Below are positions 37,150 to 48,958 of a DNA stretch of 64,000 nucleotides, in pieces. The stretch's first letter is position 1. The number at the start of each line of letters is the position of its first letter. The position numbers and the translations under genes were made by a program. Location: positions 9,649,606-9,713,605 of the forward strand of contig NW_024037064.1 in the NCBI RefSeq assembly GCF_015706575.1. The letters are read 5' to 3'. Below the pieces are notes generated by a model. That model worked only from the letters and a program-made list of their open reading frames with translations. It made no database searches and was not told the DNA's origin. Source of the stretch: Patiria miniata (Eukaryota; Echinodermata; Asteroidea; Valvatida; Asterinidae).

Positions 37150-40100
37150 TTCTTGAAAATTTATCCGGTTTTCGTAATTAAAACCCTTAGGTTGTTGGAC
37201 TTAGAAAATTTTTCAGCTTTGGCCAGAATTTCAGAAATCAAGGGGTACCCCTTGAAATTTTTTCAGATCTGAGGGTCTGGCTGGGAGGTTGAGAAGTTGG
37301 GAGCTGAAGGGGTTTGGAGCTGGAGGGTAGGCTTTGGGACTTTGGGCTGACTGGTTGATGGTTGAGAGGGAACTGGACTATTAGTTGACGGGCTTCCAAA
37401 TTTCTGCAAGTTGATGGGTTGGGAATTTATATAAGTTTTGGGCTTGTTGGACTTAGACTTTTTAGAGGTAATGGGGCTGACTTAGACTTTTTAGAGGTAA
37501 TCATGGTAATGGGGCTAGACTTGGAGTTCGCGATATTATTGCTGCTTAGGATAAGTGTCTTTGGGCTTGCAGGACTTGGAGTTTATTGGGCTGGACTTAG
37601 ATTTGGGAATATCATTTCTAATTACTTGGACTAAATTTTGGATTGTATACCCGGACTTCTTTTTTGAAGTTCTGCCCTGTCCTGAAAGTTCAGATCAGTC
37701 TTCGCAGCGAATCATCAGTCAGACTGGTAGTTAGCCTTTTCCTTTTTGGAGACTGCTGCACTTGTTGATGCCTGATAAAGACCATACGTGTATATGATTG
37801 CTGGAATGCTGGTTATTAGTGGTGTGTGAGGTGGATATAGACTTCTTAGCATGAGGGTCTTGATACAACCTGGTTGAAGGGCCTTCCTCACTTGACCGTG
37901 TAGCGTGCTGTCAGAATAGGTTTTCATGCTTCAGTGATTTTGCATGGCTCATCGCCCTCTCTTGTCAAGGTGTTTAGAGGTCACATGATAGTCTGGTGCC
38001 GGTGAAAATGTAAGAATTGTTTTTTTTTCAGAAGTAACGGTTCAACTTTGCAATTTTTCTGAAGTAGGCCATAATTTTTGCAATTATTAGATTTGTTTTT
38101 CATACATTTTCTAAAAATTCCATTGTCGCGCTTAAAGCAGCAATTTCAAAGAGCGTAGAAAAGTGAAGAAATGTACTCATTTGGTAATTGTGCAAGACTT
38201 TTTGGTACAATGCATGATAAATGCAAGGTTAAATTTTCTACGGCTTTTGACTATATTTTGCATTTGTACACGTTTAATCGTTTTTTATAGTTACACAATT
38301 TCTCTTGAAATTTTATGGGGTTCTTAAAGACTTTATGAACAATCAATGGATACAATTTTAATTAAACTCAACAGGTATTTCCAGCGTCATCATACTTGTG
38401 TGTCATTCTTGTAACGCATTTGGAATATTTTTAGTTTCGATTGAAATTTTCACACCGAACATACTCTGGTTTTTTTTTTTTTGTCAATTGCTGTTGAAAT
38501 TAAGTAGGTTTTTAAAGACATCACAGCAAATAAGTGTGTAGGTTTTTGGCTTTTTTTTGCATAAGGCTGATTTTAATTCCGATTTTACTTTGCTCACTAT
38601 TGTTTTGGCTACATTAACTGTATTGTTTGATAAATCCTGTTGAAATTTAACAGACTTCACAAAAAAGTCCCAATTAATCAATTGTGGAATTTTCATTTGA
38701 ATAAAATGGCTATTTCTCAAGTTATCATCCGGATGAATGTGGTTTGTTTTATTAAAGATTGACTGAGTTGTCATTGTACTTTTTTTTACTGAATTAACAC
38801 TCTTTGATGTTAAATTCGACACTTCCTCTTCAAATTTGGGCTTTTTATAGTTTTTTTATTTATTTATTTTTTTTTTTATTTTTTTTTTTGTTATACATGT
38901 ATTCTGTCATGACCAGAGCAGGATAAGTGTTCCTTACACCTCTGCACAAGGCAACAGCACTAATTTCATGTTGATGTTAAGGTGTACGAAGCAAGCCAGG
39001 CCACACTGTGGTATTTTCAAAGGCCGCTAATTTTTCGTAGGCCTAGACATAGTTCCTACTCTGCTTATAGGCGTCTCTCTCAAATGACGTCACTCTTACA
39101 GATTGCCACGCGCATCAGCGTTTTGGCCGTCAATTCTTCGTGATACGCATCGGCTGCGTCATATTTCGAAGACGTTCCGAGCAAACGAGCGCGTGTTAAA
39201 AACATTTTGCGCACTATGTGCACATGTACCTGACACTCAGTTGTGATTTTTCGACAAAGATTACGTCCTACGAGAGAGATCTATCAGAGAATCCGGGCCT
39301 CGTTACCACAACCAATCAACAAACAAAATTTCAATTGACTTGCGTTCTGATTGTACTTTTTCCACTGAACACACTCCATTGTGTTATATTTTATTGTTGC
39401 AAGAAAAACTATGGGAATTGTTACACACTCCCTGCTATTCTAGATTTGTATCTGCACATGTGCACTTAATCAGGACATAGAGCTATATTAAATTATTAGA
39501 GAGCTTATTCATATATGAAAGGGATGAAGCCTGCTGGGCGCATGCATCCGTGTTTGTGCAAAAATCAAAAGAAATTAGCTCAAAATGTTGTACCTGTATA
39601 TATATTCTAAAACATTTCAAAGCTGTTAGTGTAACTTTAATTTCATTCGTCAGTGCTTTGCGCTGCACAGATTTGGGATTTTTCTCACTGTTTCTCACTG
39701 TTGGGATTTTTTTCACTTGGGATTTAGACCACATGCCTGCATCAGAAATATATTTTAGCTACATGTACAGAAGTGCACAAAACCCAAAAATATTGATTTC
39801 ATATTGGCGACAGGACTTTCACCTTGATCTCGCTACATGTACATTCTTCAAGCACTGTGTTGAGCTCGGACAACTTTGAAGTGTGCAAGGGAATGAGGAG
39901 TAAATGCTCTCATAGTTTACTACAGCTCTATGGAAATGAAATTCTAAATGATTATACACTACTATTGAGACAACAGAGGTCAAAGTTCACCCAGGTTCAC
40001 TGACCTTGATGTTGTAATGTACATGTCAACAAAAACATATTTTCAACCAGGGTAGCTTATCATCTTTTAACATACAAAATCAAGCAAAAAAGCAAATTCA

Positions 40101-42540
40101 ATTTGTTTACAGTAGCGCCAAAAAAAAAGTCTTCGGTTTCTGGTATGGAGCTTGCCCCAAAAGTGGTGCGGCGACGCGTTTTTTTTTTTTTATTTTTTAA
40201 CTATTCAAATATCGGCTGATGACTGGCAAATGGTGACCTACTAAATTCAGCGCAAAAGGTATGGGAGCCCAGAGAGGCCACTTAAAGCTTACACTCCATC
40301 GTAACCCCATCTAAAAAACACGTTAAAATTGTGCAGCAGCAGGACTCCAGTCAAACCAGTGAATTTGGCGATATTGAGACATCATCTTTGAAAAAAAAAA
40401 ACTTCCAATTTTGCCAACGCGCATGGCTATGGCGATGCGCGTGCAGACCAGAAACTGGAGCTTTTTTTGGTCTAGCATAAATGAAGTCAAATAAAAAACG
40501 AATTGCTGTTTACAATCATCTTCCATTTCACAGAATTGTTCCTTTTTATTTTAACCAAGGCTTAATTATTTTGTTAAACTATTCTTTTTTCGTAATTATA
40601 CCATTAACACATTTTGTTTGGGCAAGTAAGGCAACAAACCCACAGACAAATACACGCATAGACCGCTAGGTCCTATTCAGAACTACAGTAGCATTTAGTG
40701 ATTTTATACCAAGCGCCCGACTAAAATCAAGACGAACAAATTCACCTCTTGATATATAGGGTTTTTGCACGCACTTGCATGACTTGAAGAATTCCAGTCA
40801 AACATGGAACAAACAATTATGAAGTTAGTTTTTGATTGTAAACAAATCCATTGAGAACTAAATACGAAATGAAAAAAAATACGGTTCCGAACATTTTCAT
40901 ACAACTTTTGAGTAATACAGCCCTTACCAAAATAATTTATAAATTGTATTTCAATGTATGTACCATATTTAGCATTTTGGCGCATTGAACCAGCACTGCA
41001 TAGTTATGCACGCTGTCAACAAACAATTTGCCATATAACCAAATGCCTGAAAGTGCCTGACTGGCGGTCTATGCGTTTTTATGTCCGAGAAAAAAATGGA
41101 TTATGGCGCCCTCTATGGCTGCTGGACATCTAAGAAACATAATTAACTTAACTATCTCTTGTGGATGCTACGGCTGTGACGTACAGCGCCCTCTATAGGA
41201 ATGGAAGGAGAGGTGTTGTCATGTCACATGACCGGCTGGCTTTATGCTCCCCAAACCTGGGAAAATAGAAGACAAAATTGCATATTAATAAATTTATGTT
41301 TAAAAACATGAGGATTGTTTTGTTGGGTGACTGGAGGTGTAGTTCTGATACCAACTACATGCAATGATGTGAAAATATTATTTCAGAACGTGTAGTTAAT
41401 TGTGTCCAACAATTTTAGGGCCCCCTCCGGGGGGGGGGGGGGGGGGGGGAGGAATGGGGAATGGAAAATACTTTTGAACAGTTAGGATCATTCTCGTTCC
41501 CGGCCATTCCGCGGATTTAGCTTGCAAATGCCGATGTGTGTTAAACGTTGCGAAAAGCGTGTATTGTTCGTAAGAGCCAGTAGCTTCAGAGTTGGGTTCA
41601 AACATTTTGTGAAAGGGTGGTTTGGAAGAGAGAAATACATTTCCCACAAATTTTTAACAGTAATCAAATGACAAGGATCTATATGTTAATTATAGAAAAC
41701 AAATGTTGATTGGCTTCAAATTGTGAAATGGGAGGAATTATTGCTCGGTAAAATCTGGACTTATCCAATTTCACTTGGCTAGAAACGTCCAGATTTCCAT
41801 TCCACTCCGAGCCACTCAATATTGTATTTTTCTGAGCAGGTACTTTAAGACCTCTTAACGTTTAACAACTTCAAAACTTGGGCATTCACTACATCAGGAA
41901 TATATTGAGCCTGGCCTAAAGAAGGATTTTGCAGTAACTATTCAAGGAATTTAAGTTTAGAAAAATAATGACAGGTTTGAAAAAGTCTCCCAATTGCTGC
42001 AGCTAGTAATAATGCGCATATATATGAAAGCGGCTGATAGACACGTGTTACTGACGACCATATATGTGAGGCGTTCTGGCAAAATGAGACAGAACTGGGC
42101 AGAGGTTGAAATGAGGGTTTGCAGGTATTAGAAAAGAGAATAAAATGCTCCTTACAATACTGTTTGTTGCACTTCAATCGGACATTCCGTTGACAAGTTA
42201 TGGCTCACTTTAAACTTTGCTTTTATCGACATGTAAAAATAGCAAAATACTGAGAAAAAGGCCTGGCTGTAAAAATTCGAGTTTTGTATTCACGAAAATG
42301 AACGATGCCAATTATCTTATCTTAAAAACTCTTGTATTCCATGATTTTTAGACTACCTGTTTTGCTTACTTATACGAATATCACTCTGAAAATCAGCAAA
42401 ACAACCCAAAAATCCCCCTATCATTTTTTCGTGCATTTTCCCTTCACTACGGCCTGTGCCCAGTTGCATCTCATTTTGCCAGAATGCCTCACATATATAG
42501 CCTGATAATATTGACACGGACTTAAGCTTTGAGACAGGAC
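37150..42540. other. Noncoding, no supported gene
   Basis: A short direct repeat (GACTTAGACTTTTTAGAGGTAAT, given here in part) occurs at about 37449-37500, and there are T-rich tracts at 38845-38890 and 40160-40198. A roughly 50-bp inverted repeat (TATATGTGAGGCRTTCTGG, 42062) pairs with sequence at about 42450-42500. Frames in this interval lack domains or splice consistency. Confidence 0.4.
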
Positions 42541-42544
42541 CCAC

Positions 42545-42700
42545 CTTTGGACTAGTGCCATGAAGTTGCATGGTGGCTACAGGGTTCCAGACCACTCCTG
42601 CCATTCCATGAGCTGTCACCCCTCCCCCATCTCCCATGGCCATGTTATGATGCATGCCAGACATTGGCTCATGTTGCTCACCAAACCGGCTGACAGGTGT
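42545..42700 (-). CDS. Unrecognised minus-strand gene, internal exon D
   Basis: 156 bp, phase 0 at both ends, read from 42700 down to 42545. The acceptor is TTTCCTACAG and the donor is AAAG followed by GTGGGT. It encodes 52 residues rich in Met, His and Gly (for example SGMHHNMAMGDGGG), with no domain I recognise. A decayed copy lies at 20524-20704 on the other strand. That copy keeps similarity across both splice sites, which independently marks this as a real exon unit. The next exon downstream (below 42545) was not found. Confidence 0.7.
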
Positions 42701-42879
42701 CTGTAGGAAATAACCAGGGGAATAAAGTTAGAGCTCGCAAGCATGATGACATTTCAGTAATGTCTTGAGATACAAAAGGTACATCTTCATGACGTTTTAA
42801 TTTCGTTATTTGATTTTCTCAATGATCGCTGTTCAGTTTGTGCTGGTCCCAGAGCGCCAGCCTTCAGTCCTCTTTGTAC

Positions 42880-42937
42880 CTCACGGATAGACTCACTGTC
42901 ACTTGTGAGCTGGGCAGTGCTGTTGTATAGGATTACC
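42880..42937 (-). CDS. Unrecognised minus-strand gene, internal exon C
   Basis: 58 bp read from 42937 down to 42880. The acceptor is TGTTACAG. The first base completes a Trp codon left by exon B, and 19 further codons follow (VILYNSTAQLTSDSESIRE). It ends in phase 0 before GTACAA, a weak donor, and joins exon D in phase 0. The frame runs on past this donor to a stop, so intron retention would truncate the protein. Confidence 0.55.
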
Positions 42938-43093
42938 CTGTAACACTAATTAATGGACTAAATCAATTGAATAGGACTGTGTGTACTCTGGACCCAAAAT
43001 GTGGTGTTTTTTTTTAACTGTTTCCAAGTCCTGAACTCATGCTGATTGCAATGGATGAAGTGTTGGGGGGGGGGGGAGGGGTGAGATGCTTAC

Positions 43094-43127
43094 CAGGTAT
43101 TTGGAAGCCATCCTCTCTTGACAGTGT
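43094..43127 (-). CDS. Unrecognised minus-strand gene, internal micro-exon B
   Basis: 34 bp read from 43127 down to 43094, acceptor CTTCCTCCATCTAG, donor GTAAGC. It enters in phase 1 from exon A and leaves two bases for exon C. The joined codons read DTVKRGWLPNT with no stop. The exon is short, so the support is the two good splice sites plus phase agreement on both sides. Confidence 0.55.
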
Positions 43128-43647
43128 CTAGATGGAGGAAGTTAAACTGGTAAGTCCTCTTAGTTGCTGCTTAGGATCCTGTCACCGCTACTTCCTTCAG
43201 AAGAATTCAGAAGACAAAGAAGTTTTTAAGGAAAACATTCTCTAGGATGGATGACAACTAATATTTTGCTAATCCGCATGTGCTGTATGTCATTTGGGTT
43301 TAGAAATCACAGTAGTTTTTTTTTAAATTCATTTTCTGGCCAGAACGTAAATGTAATCATATCCCTGAGTTGATTTTTTTACAGCATGTTTTAATCAGGA
43401 AGGATGCTTTGGCTATAATTCCTTCAATTAGGATTTTTAAGTACCAGTATACTGAGCCAAGAAAATCTGGGACTATTTCACATTGCTCTTATCTTGATGC
43501 TCCAAATATAGTAAGTTTTTATGCATCCGATGAAAATGTGTATACGACTACCAGTATATGTGTGCAGAATGAGGAGACAAGTTTCATATTTTTACATGAT
43601 AAGAATAAATAAATCATGAAATTGAATTGAAAGTGTGCGATGTACAT

Positions 43648-44168
43648 TTAAAGGGAATGTACGTCATTTGCTTTTGCTGCAATTTTCAGAAATAATTGGA
43701 TTTGGAGGAATAGTATGTTATAGCCAATATTGTTACACTAACTTGTTTCATGTTTTGGGTTCGTATATGCTGGAAAAACCAAGAAACCAATTATACTCTT
43801 GAAGTTTGGTTCCCCGACCCCACTTAAGATGAAACGGAGCAATTTATAGACTTTGGGGAATTGTAAGATCAGAGAATCAGTCTAGCAGCGTTGTAGTCTT
43901 CACAGGTGTGTAATCAATTGCAAAGAAAATGCAGATGAACTAAATATAAAAAGGAAGAGCCCTTTTTGAAAAAAGCCAGTTTTCTCCAACGCTGGTCGGC
44001 CGACCAGCGTTGGAAACATGCAGTTTTTCTTGAAAATGTCAGCACATCAGGAACCACAACTTTACAGGATGCTTTAGACTGTCATTCCCAAACAATCCAG
44101 TAAGATATTTTGTGACAATTTGATCATTTCGTTTTTTGATGTTTCCAAATGTTGTATCTTCCCTTTAA
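43648..44168. mobile_element. TTAAAGGG-ended MITE with central palindrome, copy 1
   Basis: The ends are TTAAAGGGAATGTAC and TATCTTCCCTTTAA, and the same ends occur in the second copy at 48431-48958. The interior holds a perfect 30-bp palindrome at 43985-44014 (half-site TCCAACGCTGGTCGG). It occupies the intron between exons A and B of the unrecognised minus-strand gene. Non-coding. Confidence 0.8.
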
Positions 44169-44186
44169 TTATAAAACTGTGCTTAC

Positions 44187-44441
44187 CTGGTGTATAAGCC
44201 CAGATGCTACTCCCTGGTGAACCAACAGGGTAACCCAGATCACTGACAGGTACAACAACAAAGCTGACAGGTGTCTTGCCTTGCCCTTGACTACGCTCAT
44301 TGCTGATTGGAATTGGTACGCGACGATCTTGACCAATGGCTGCTGGAGGCGGGGCCTGAGGCTGCTCAGTTGCCATGGTGACCAGACTGAGCACAGTGGT
44401 TGCTGATCGAAGGTGAGCATCGCTGGATATGAATGAGCCGT
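44187..44441 (-). CDS. Unrecognised minus-strand gene, internal exon A
   Basis: 255 bp read from 44441 down to 44187, acceptor ATTTCATTGTAG, donor CCAG followed by GTAAGC. It needs one base from a missing upstream exon and leaves one base for exon B. The 84 codons are Ser/Pro/Gln-rich and look unstructured (AIGQDRRVPIPISNERSQGQ, then TPVSFVVVPVSDLGYPVGSP). Such composition is common in nuclear regulatory proteins, but I do not recognise the family and assign no function. Upstream exons lie above 44441 or outside what I could resolve. The donor lies only 19 bp from the MITE at 43648-44168. Confidence 0.7.
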
Positions 44442-44732
44442 CTACAATGAAATAGAACATATAAAAAATACAATCAAACTTAATGAGAAACATATGTGTT
44501 CAGCTGTAGTCATTTTTTCTTCAGAATTCTGTTGGCTTTTGTATTTGTTTAGGCTTTCCGTAGTTGCAAGTGCAACTGAAGAGGTCTAAAGATACAAAGT
44601 GATGTGACTGTCGAATAACAACATTTTTACTAATTAAACCCATATCGCACTCTGTCCACAAATAACTGGTACTGCATCAGATAGCGACTTTCTTTTTCTC
44701 TGTCGTTAGGCACCAGGGCAGAGGTTGGGGAG

Positions 44733-45485
44733 GAGCCGAGGGAGATGCTGGGGGGGGGGGCCGAGGGAGATGCTGGGGGAGATGCTGGGGAGGGGCCAAG
44801 GGAGACGCTGGGGAGGGGCCAAGGGAGACGCTGGGGAGGGGCCAAGGGAGACGCTGGGGAGGGGCCAAGGGAGACGCTGGGGAGGGGCCAAGGGAGATGC
44901 TGGGGAGGGGCCAAGGGAGAGGCTGGGGGGACAAGGGAGATGCTGGGGAGGGGCCAAGGGAGAAGCTGGGAAGGGGCCAAGGTAGAGGCTGGGGAGGGGT
45001 CAAGGGAGAGGCTGGGGGGACAAGGGAGATGCTGGGGAGGGGCCAAGGGAGAAGCTGGGAAGGGGCCAAGGGAGAGGCTGGGGAGGGGTCAAGGGAGAAG
45101 CTGGGAAGGGGCCAAGGGAGAGGCTGGGGAGGGGTCAAGGGAGATGCTGGGGAGGGGCCAAAGGAGAGGCTGGGAAGGGGCCAAGGGAGAGGCTGGGGAG
45201 GGGTCAAGGGAGAGGCTGGGGAGGCGGGGCCAAGGGAGATGCTGGGGAGGGGCCAAGAGAGAGGCTGGGGAAGGGGTCCCAAGGGAAAGGCTGGGGGAGG
45301 AACCGAGAGAGATGCTGGGCAGGGGCCAAGGGAGATGCTGGGGGAGGGGCCAAGGGAGAGGCTGGGAAGGGGCAAGCGACAGGCTGGGGAGGGGCCAAGG
45401 GAGATGCTGGGGAGGGGCCAAAGGAGAGGCTGGGGAGGGGCCAAGGGAGAGGCTTGGGGAGGGGCCAAGAGAGAGGCTTGGGGAG
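44733..45485. repeat. Minisatellite, 24-bp unit GGGAGACGCTGGGGAGGGGC (plus CAAG)
   Basis: About 30 units, strongly purine-rich on the plus strand, with A/C and C/G variants (GATGCTG, GAGGCTG, GAAGCTG). As 24 is divisible by three, all six frames can stay open. The long frames on the two strands (GRGQGRRW-type plus, LGPSPASP-type minus) are repeat artefacts with no start, splice or domain support. Confidence 0.95.
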
Positions 45486-45486
45486 C

Positions 45487-45776
45487 TGTCTTTTATTCAT
45501 TTTATTTTATTTATTTCTGGTAATGAAACCAAGGATTCCTCAAAAGTACCATAAGCACTGTAGCTCGAAAGCCTGAAGCAACCTGTGGAGAGAAGACAAT
45601 GTAAAGAAGTTACAGTTTTAGAGGTGGGAGGAAAAAACCCAGAGGAATATTCTGGGGGAAACCCATGGAACCAGGTAGGGACTGAAAACCCAATCCACAT
45701 ATTGGACTGGGCGGGATTCGAACCCGGGTCACAGCGGTGGAAGGCAAGGAAAGTACCGCTACGCCAACCTGACTGA
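45487..45776 (-). mobile_element. tRNA-derived SINE
   Basis: Read on the minus strand: a pol III box A TGGCGTAGCGG (45766-45756) and box B GGTTCGAATCC (45724-45714) at tRNA-like spacing, then a body of about 200 bp with GGTTTTTTCCTCCCACCTCT. It ends in an A-rich AATAAATAAAATAAAATG tail (about 45525-45490) that abuts the 24-bp minisatellite. No intact tRNA fold is retained. The short frames here are artefacts. Confidence 0.8.
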
Positions 45777-47044
45777 AAAATGAAAAAATGTCAAAAGGCC
45801 ATTATACTTCAAATAACCTCGACATGAAAAGTAATGGTAAATTTGGTTTCCTTATGATGCTAACTTTCCAAAGCAAACTATTGAATTTGGCCCACAGGTT
45901 ATGGAGATGTGGTCATTTGAAAATTGGCAGCCATGCTATTTTGACAAAAATTGCCAAACAATGATGGGCCGTAGTGCGAAAACTGTTTGTCCGAAGGCTC
46001 TAAAACTTAATATTTCAGCATTTTCAGCCTAAATTACCCCATAAACTAAATACGAACCAATTTGAAGGGGGTGGGGTTTAAACTTTAAATTTGGGGGGGG
46101 GGGGGGTGATTTGCCACGGAATGACCCAGGACTCCAAATTTTATGCGACACTAAGTGATTAAAACCGGCTACAAGCATGACAAGACGGTCTCTGGGCTGA
46201 TTGGTCAATGGGTACATTTGTAAATTGGCTTCATTGTGAATATCGAAAGAAAACTCTAAAACTCGGCTGTTCCCACAAAGATTTGAGTAGATTGAGGACT
46301 TCCCACTGTCCTTCTGATGGCTTTTGTTTGGGTAACTTTTGGCAACTCCTCTCATTTGATTAAAATGGTTTCCAACTGAGGACATAGTGTCCTCTTATGC
46401 ACATGTAGTTTTTATCTTGACATTTAAAAACTGACGGAAAATGTTTTTGGACAATCAAAATGATAACTTCAAATCAATTAAAATTCTTCATCAGTATTTA
46501 TAACACAAGGGAAATGAAACCTTTATTTTGTGCAATATCAAAAGATATTGGATGAAATTAGTGTTCTATTACAAAGTTCTTAAATTTCTTAAGATACTAC
46601 TTAAATGCATGCTGAGGGTGTAAGCGATTGAAATTCAACAAAGTGCAGCATATACATGTATGTACATGTAGATAAAATGCACAGACCTATCTAAGGTCCA
46701 AAACTCAAGTGTCAAGTAAATATGAACACAGATAGGCCTAAGGCAAAAAAATTCTGTTTCCGATTATAGGGAAGAATTTTTATTTTTTGGGGGGGGATTT
46801 TTTTTTGAAAGATCACATGGTGTCTGCATGTACATGTAGTAAAGAGTAAAAAATAGTAACTGATGGTTTTCGGGGGGTTTTCCTTTATTTATACCAAAAC
46901 AAAAATAGGGTAGGTATGTAGGTAGCCGGAAGTAGAACTATTTTTTATTTTGCCTAAGCCATGTAAGCAGAGTCTGTGTGTGACATATATGAAGGAAAAC
47001 AAAAATCCTCAGCTCTGTATATATAAACTATGTCATGTGACAAT

Positions 47045-47160
47045 TCTGTGTTTGTCCAGCGCCATCTTTTATCCGCCCCAAACGACTGAACTGTTTGTGC
47101 GCTTTACGTCAAATTGGAACAATTTTGTTTTAAAAGTGATTTGGTGGGAATTTATAAGAG
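47045..47160 (+). other. Candidate 5' untranslated exon of TRIM gene 2
   Basis: Conserved with 55765-55870: GCGCCATCTTT, CCGCC, TTTACRTCAAATTGG, AAGTGATTTRGTGGGAATTT. It ends in AAGAG followed by a GTAAGAAA donor (47161). The matching acceptor TATACAG ends at 47787, five bases before the ATG. The 5' boundary and promoter are not visible. Confidence 0.55.
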
Positions 47161-47465
47161 GTAAGAAAATATTGTCAGTTGTTTGAATGAGATTAAATGC
47201 TAGCTTATTACAGGTACAAGTGTATGGCTTAAACAACAAAGTGTGAAGATTGTGTATTGTAATGTTCCAACAAAACCTATTTAGTAACAACTGGAGATGG
47301 TGCTAACTATCAGAGTTCTTCAAAATGCCAGAGCAATAAAAGAATTTGACAGGAATAAAAAACCACTGTATTTGATGTCTTGTTCAAAAGTGGATACATG
47401 AATTTGTCTTTGTTCGCCAGTGTGAACCTTAAGTGGAAAGTGCAGTATAAATGTATAATGAACAC

Positions 47466-47716
47466 GAGCATCGCCAGGATTTTTGCTAGAGGGGCAAAGC
47501 ACTAGCGTATTCTCAATTGTTTTTTTTTTTTTTCAATTTTTCGAGGGAGGGGGGGGGGGCAGGGACATCCCCCCAACCCATGAAATTAATAGCAATACGA
47601 CGTCACGCTTAATTTTCTTCAATTTCTCCCTCTCTTTTTCTTCTTTTTTTTTCTTTCCAGAAGGGGGGGGGGGGGCATGCGCACCCCACTTGCCCCCCTG
47701 ACCTTGCGATGCCCAT
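47466..47716. mobile_element. hAT-like insertion with poly-G tracts in the gene 2 5' UTR intron
   Basis: The left end is GAGCATCGCCAGGATTT and the right end ACCTTGCGATGCCCATG, which are imperfect inverted repeats. Poly-T, poly-G and poly-C tracts lie between. The corresponding intron of gene 3 (around 56185) lacks the insert while the sequence on both sides matches, so it entered after the duplication. Confidence 0.6.
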
Positions 47717-47792
47717 GATAAAGAAAGAAGTCCCCATCGCTGTATTTTAACCATTGCAATTTCTTTTTAAATACTATTTGTATACAGATAAA

Positions 47793-48252
47793 ATGGCTAC
47801 AGCTCCTTCTCAAGGAAAGTCGTCCTGTTCAGCGGAGCAAACATCATATCAGTCTAAATGCCAGAAACACAAGGGGGAAGTGAACTGGTTTTATTGTGAG
47901 ACATGTAAAGAGTTTATCTGCCCAGCCTGTACTGTTATAGATCATCGTGAGCCAAAACATCACATCATTGACTGTGGAGAGGCTTCTCTCAAATACGGAG
48001 AGCCACTGAAAGACATCAAGAGACTTGAACAGAGGACTGGCAACATCAATCTAGGCAAGCCTGAGGTGCAAGCAGTCAAGTGGGAAATGTGTCGCACGTT
48101 TTCTAATGAGGCAGGTGGTCCAGAAGGGTTCAATGGGCTTCTAGGTATTACTGCAAGTGGTCATGAGATCGCGGTGGCAGACAGTTTCGACTACCGAGTG
48201 ATCATCTGCAGCAATGAGGGACAACATAAGGGAACCATTCCCCTACCATTAC
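47793..48252 (+). CDS. TRIM gene 2, coding exon 1: B-box2 joined directly to NHL start (no RING, no coiled coil)
   Basis: With 50486-51132 this predicts a 368-residue protein. B-box2 zinc ligands are complete: C23, H26, C35, C38, C43, C46, H51 and H56. The RING present in gene 3 is missing: residues 1-3 (MAT) align with gene 3 residues 1-3, and alignment resumes at the gene 3 codon near residue 80. The coiled coil is also gone, since KRLEQR is followed within a few residues by the segment that in gene 1 precedes the first NHL blade. Both losses leave the frame open. The start ATG follows TATACAG-ATAAA, as in gene 3. The exon ends in phase 1 at GTAAGT (48253). Without RING it should lack ligase activity, so by inference it could act as a competitor or scaffold. 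It might also be an expressed pseudogene. Confidence 0.88.
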
Positions 48253-48430
48253 GTAAGTTTCTTGCATGCAGTACATATGCATGTTCTCAAAGCAAACTGC
48301 CATAATAATTTTGAAAATATAAGTCTTGCATGAGCGCATGCAATTTGGGGCATGAAGGAGACTTATTTATGGTTGGAAATACATAATACGTGTCAAAAAA
48401 AAAAATGTCTGGGTTGACATTGGTATGTAC

Positions 48431-48958
48431 TTAAAGGGAGTATACATCATTTGCTTTTGCTGTAATTTTCAGGAATGGATGGAATTGGGGGGTTGGAAAT
48501 ATATAGCAAATATAGTTACACTGACTTTTTTGAGGTTTTGGGTTCGAAAATGCTACAAAAACCAAGAAAAACAATCATTTTCCTGTAGTCTGGTTCCCTG
48601 ACTCCATTTAAAAAGAAACAGAGCAGTTTACATACATTGGGGAATTGTAAGGTCAGGGAACCAGTCTAGCTGGCTTGTACCCGTTCATAGGTGTTTAATC
48701 GATTGCAAACAAGTGCGATGGTCAACTGGGGCCAGTATTTGAAAAAAAAGCCAGTTTTTCCCAACGCTGGTCAGCCGATCAGCGTTGGAAATTGATACAA
48801 AAATACCACTTTTCTTGAAAATGACAGTATACATGTACCAGGTGCCATGATTTTACAGGATGCTTTACACTGTCATTCACTAACAGTCCAGCAAGGTATT
48901 TCAAATGATTTGGTAGTTTTATTTTTTGATGTTTGCAAATGTTGTATTTTCCCTTTAA
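48431..48958. mobile_element. TTAAAGGG-ended MITE, copy 2, in TRIM gene 2 intron
   Basis: 528 bp. The ends are TTAAAGGGAGTATACAT and TGTATTTTCCCTTTAA, homologous throughout to 43648-44168 in the same orientation. The central palindrome (48761-48788, CCAACGCTGG arms) has two changed positions that partly break pairing. Confidence 0.8.

Larger units (their letters stand above)
46140..48060 (+). repeat. Segmental duplication, copy containing TRIM gene 2 5' end
   Basis: Matches about 54990-56780 in order and orientation. Shared blocks: GAGGACTTCCCACTGTCCTT, GGCAACTCCTCTCATTTGAT, CCTATCTAAGGTCCAAAACT, the noncoding first exon and its donor, ATGAGATTAAATGCTAGCTT, AAAAGTGGATACATG, the TTTGTATACAG acceptor and the B-box2 coding region. 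Differences include insertions unique to each copy. Confidence 0.85.

Noticed and set aside
44677..45554. 263- and 269-codon Pro/Ser-rich and Gly/Arg-rich proteins
   Set aside because: Both are translations of a 24-bp minisatellite on opposite strands; no domain, splice sites or unique sequence.
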